Shown here: one piece after another, positions 42,572 through 43,923 of the stretch
Numbering within the stretch: the stretch's first letter is position 1
Layout: the number at the start of each line of letters is the position of its first letter
NCBI GenBank assembly: GCA_038253135.1
Contig: JBBSHJ010000016.1
Span: 1-43,923 of the forward strand
DNA length: 43,923 nt
Source: JBBSHJ01 sp038253135
Lineage (GTDB): Bacteria; Actinomycetota; Actinomycetes; Mycobacteriales; QHCD01
Direction of reading: 5' to 3'
Translations under genes and position numbers: made by a program
Notes under the pieces: generated by a model
What the model saw: the letters and a program-made list of their open reading frames with translations, nothing else
The model's database searches: none
What the model was told of the DNA's origin: nothing

Positions 42572-43489
42572 ATGACGATCCGAGACAACAAGATGGCGAA
42601 TCCGATCATCTCCCGCGTACGCCAGCTATCCGCGCCGTCCGTGGTCGACTACCCGCCCGGCTCCACCTTCGGGCCGCGGACGATCGCCGATCACGAGTTC
42701 GTCTGGCTGCGCAGCGGCAGCGCCCGCTGGAGCAACGACGGACGGGTGCACGACCTGCGGCCCGGGGACCTGCTGCTGGTGCGGCCCGGGATGCGTGACT
42801 CCTTCACCTGGGACGGCGCCGTGCCGACGCGGCACGGCTACGTGCACTTCTCGCCGGACGCGCCGCTGGCTGCGACCGGCGGCCCGGTACGGCGTACCGG
42901 CGGCCCCGAGGACCCGCTCGCCGGCCTCTGCGACTACCTGGCCTGGCTCGGTTCCAACCACTGGGAACGCAATGTCGGCCTGGGCGGCGAGATCCTCGGC
43001 CTGATGCTGCGCATTTTTGTCACCGGACCGCTGCCGGATGCCGACACGTACCCGCCGCTGCCGGTTGCGCTGCAGCAGGTCGCGGCGCTGCTCCGCGCTC
43101 GGTGGGCCGACGGCGTGCTCCGGCCCGTGCCCCTTGCCGATCTGGCCGCGGCCGCCAGCCTCTCGACCGTCCAACTGTCGCGGCTGTTCCGGACCGGTCT
43201 CGACAGCTCGCCGGTCGCGGCCATCGAGTCGATCCGCCTCGCCCATGCCGAGCCGCTGCTGCGCCGCAGCAATCTCGGTATTTCCGAGATCGGCCGGCTG
43301 TGCGGTTTTGCTGACCAGTTCCATTTCTCCCGGCGATTCCGGGCGGCGTACGACGTGTCGCCGCGGGCGTTCCGAAATTCCGCGGCCGCGTCGACGAGTC
43401 CCGTTCTGCGCGGGCAACTGGCGGCGTTCGCGCTGCTCACCCGCCCGGCCCTGGCGCCCGCGGGATTACCGGACAGACCGGTCCGCTGA
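42572..43489 (+). CDS. AraC-family regulator with N-terminal cupin
   Basis: The protein has 305 residues. An N-terminal cupin-like ligand domain (about 20-110; FVWLRSGSARWSNDGRVHDL) is followed by a linker and the C-terminal double HTH: LADLAAAASLSTVQLSRLFR, then ISEIGRLCGFADQFHFSRRF and RAAYDVSPRAFR. The ATG at 42572 has a GGGAGGGG site 4 bases upstream. The 57-bp gap to the divergent PhyH gene would hold both promoters and the operator. It probably activates the PhyH gene in response to the enzyme's substrate. Confidence 0.9.
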   Translation: MTIRDNKMANPIISRVRQLSAPSVVDYPPGSTFGPRTIADHEFVWLRSGSARWSNDGRVHDLRPGDLLLVRPGMRDSFTWDGAVPTRHGYVHFSPDAPLAATGGPVRRTGGPEDPLAGLCDYLAWLGSNHWERNVGLGGEILGLMLRIFVTGPLPDADTYPPLPVALQQVAALLRARWADGVLRPVPLADLAAAASLSTVQLSRLFRTGLDSSPVAAIESIRLAHAEPLLRRSNLGISEIGRLCGFADQFHFSRRFRAAYDVSPRAFRNSAAASTSPVLRGQLAAFALLTRPALAPAGLPDRPVR

Positions 43490-43762
43490 TCCAGGTGGTC
43501 GACATTGTAAGCGTCAGGGCTCGCACAACGCCGTCCCGATCCGGTCGGCGTCACGCGGCACTGCCGACGACCGGCACAGCATCGGCCGTCGCGGAGCGAG
43601 CGTCAATCCGGGGCGGGACCGGCAGCAGTCTTGACACCCGCACACCGGCCGCACAGACTCGACGGCCAAGACGGCCCGGGCTCCGTCCGGGGCCACGTGC
43701 CGTCCGCCTCGTGGCCCGTCGCCGCGCTTCCCGGATCCTTGACTCGGGACCGTGCCGACGTG
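43490..43762. other. 273-bp stretch without a supported gene
   Basis: Frames on both strands look non-coding. TTGACA at about 43632 could be part of a promoter but its -10 partner is poor. The stretch probably is the upstream region of a gene beyond the right edge. Confidence 0.35.
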
Positions 43763-43783
43763 CTTGGATAGCGCTTTCCCAAG
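43763..43783. promoter_or_regulatory. LacI-type operator
   Basis: GGATAGCGCTTTCC is a near-palindrome around AGCGCT, flanked by CTTGG and CCAAG arms. This is the layout of LacI-family operators before carbohydrate genes in actinobacteria. It suggests a sugar-regulated gene to the right. Confidence 0.55.
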
Positions 43784-43803
43784 CAATGGTTGGAAGGCAG
43801 GGC

Positions 43804-43923
43804 GTGGTTCGACGACGGGGCGTGGTTCGACGACGGGGCGTGGTTCGACGACGGGGCGTGGTTCGACGACGGGGCGTGGTTCGACGACGGGGCGTGGTTC
43901 GACGACGGGGCGTGGTTCGACGA
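43804..43923 (+). repeat. 18-bp tandem repeat running off the window
   Basis: GTGGTTCGACGACGGGGC repeats without change for six full copies and two thirds of a seventh, then the sequence ends. In one frame it reads WFDDGA repeats, in another VVRRRG. An ATG at 43786 opens the second frame without a ribosome site; the first lacks a normal start. The sequence may stop here because assembly failed in the repeat. Confidence 0.9.

Noticed and set aside
43804..43923. Right-edge repeats as a CRISPR array
   Set aside because: The 18-bp units are contiguous without spacers.

Overview
The window reads as chromosomal DNA of a high-GC actinobacterium. Base composition is roughly 70% GC by eye, third codon positions are almost all G or C, GTG and TTG starts are common, and stop/start overlaps (ATGA, GTGA) link many neighbours. 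Families typical of actinobacteria are present: DUF5709, DUF929 with VKOR, S53 peptidase, DUF222-HNH remnants, and a double-MerR regulator. Genus cannot be fixed from the sequence alone. No rRNA, tRNA, CRISPR array or intact mobile element was seen.

Layout. 1-1 kb: a gene cut by the left edge, a remnant frame and a DUF1232 membrane protein. 1.2-2.5 kb: a secreted or anchored nuclease (DUF1524/HNH plus DUF3761) with a PAPTV-repeat linker. 2.7-6.1 kb: a three-gene ABC-2 exporter divergent from a double-MerR regulator. 6.3-10.4 kb: a PIG-L deacetylase, a small membrane protein behind a repeat element, a secreted S53 peptidase, and an AraC/VOC pair. 10.5-12.3 kb: a DUF929-VKOR disulfide-forming pair and a tiny membrane protein. 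12.3-13.0 kb: a DinB fragment and an unusual run of inverted repeats. 13.0-17.4 kb: pirin, a truncated metal-ABC permease, PAP2 and SURF1 genes, and a LacI regulator followed by a 52-bp repeat array. 17.7-18.9 kb: a glycosidase fragment and a PhyH dioxygenase.

19-27 kb is the most distinctive block. It is one leftward operon with an ArsR-like regulator, a small membrane coiled-coil protein and four ABC exporter half-transporters that form two duplicated pairs. The first exporter carries an in-frame TGA exactly where its paralogue has tryptophan. 27-29.2 kb: small acidic proteins and a graveyard with IS630 transposase and DUF222-HNH remnants. 29.5-33.4 kb: DUF445, a methyltransferase, an SRPBCC protein divergent from a TetR regulator over two operator-like repeats, and a PilZ fragment.

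33.5-39.4 kb: a rightward operon of SppA protease, glucose-dehydrogenase-like enzyme, ribokinase-like kinase and an S9 peptidase. 39.7-43.5 kb: a gamma-glutamyltransferase-like enzyme, a 27-bp-stem hairpin, and a PhyH dioxygenase divergent from an AraC regulator. The right edge holds a LacI-type operator and stops inside an 18-bp tandem repeat, which suggests that an assembly break ended the sequence there.

The candidates most worth following are the hairpin run at 12.5-12.9 kb, the duplicated exporter block with its nonsense codon, and the 41.5 kb hairpin.
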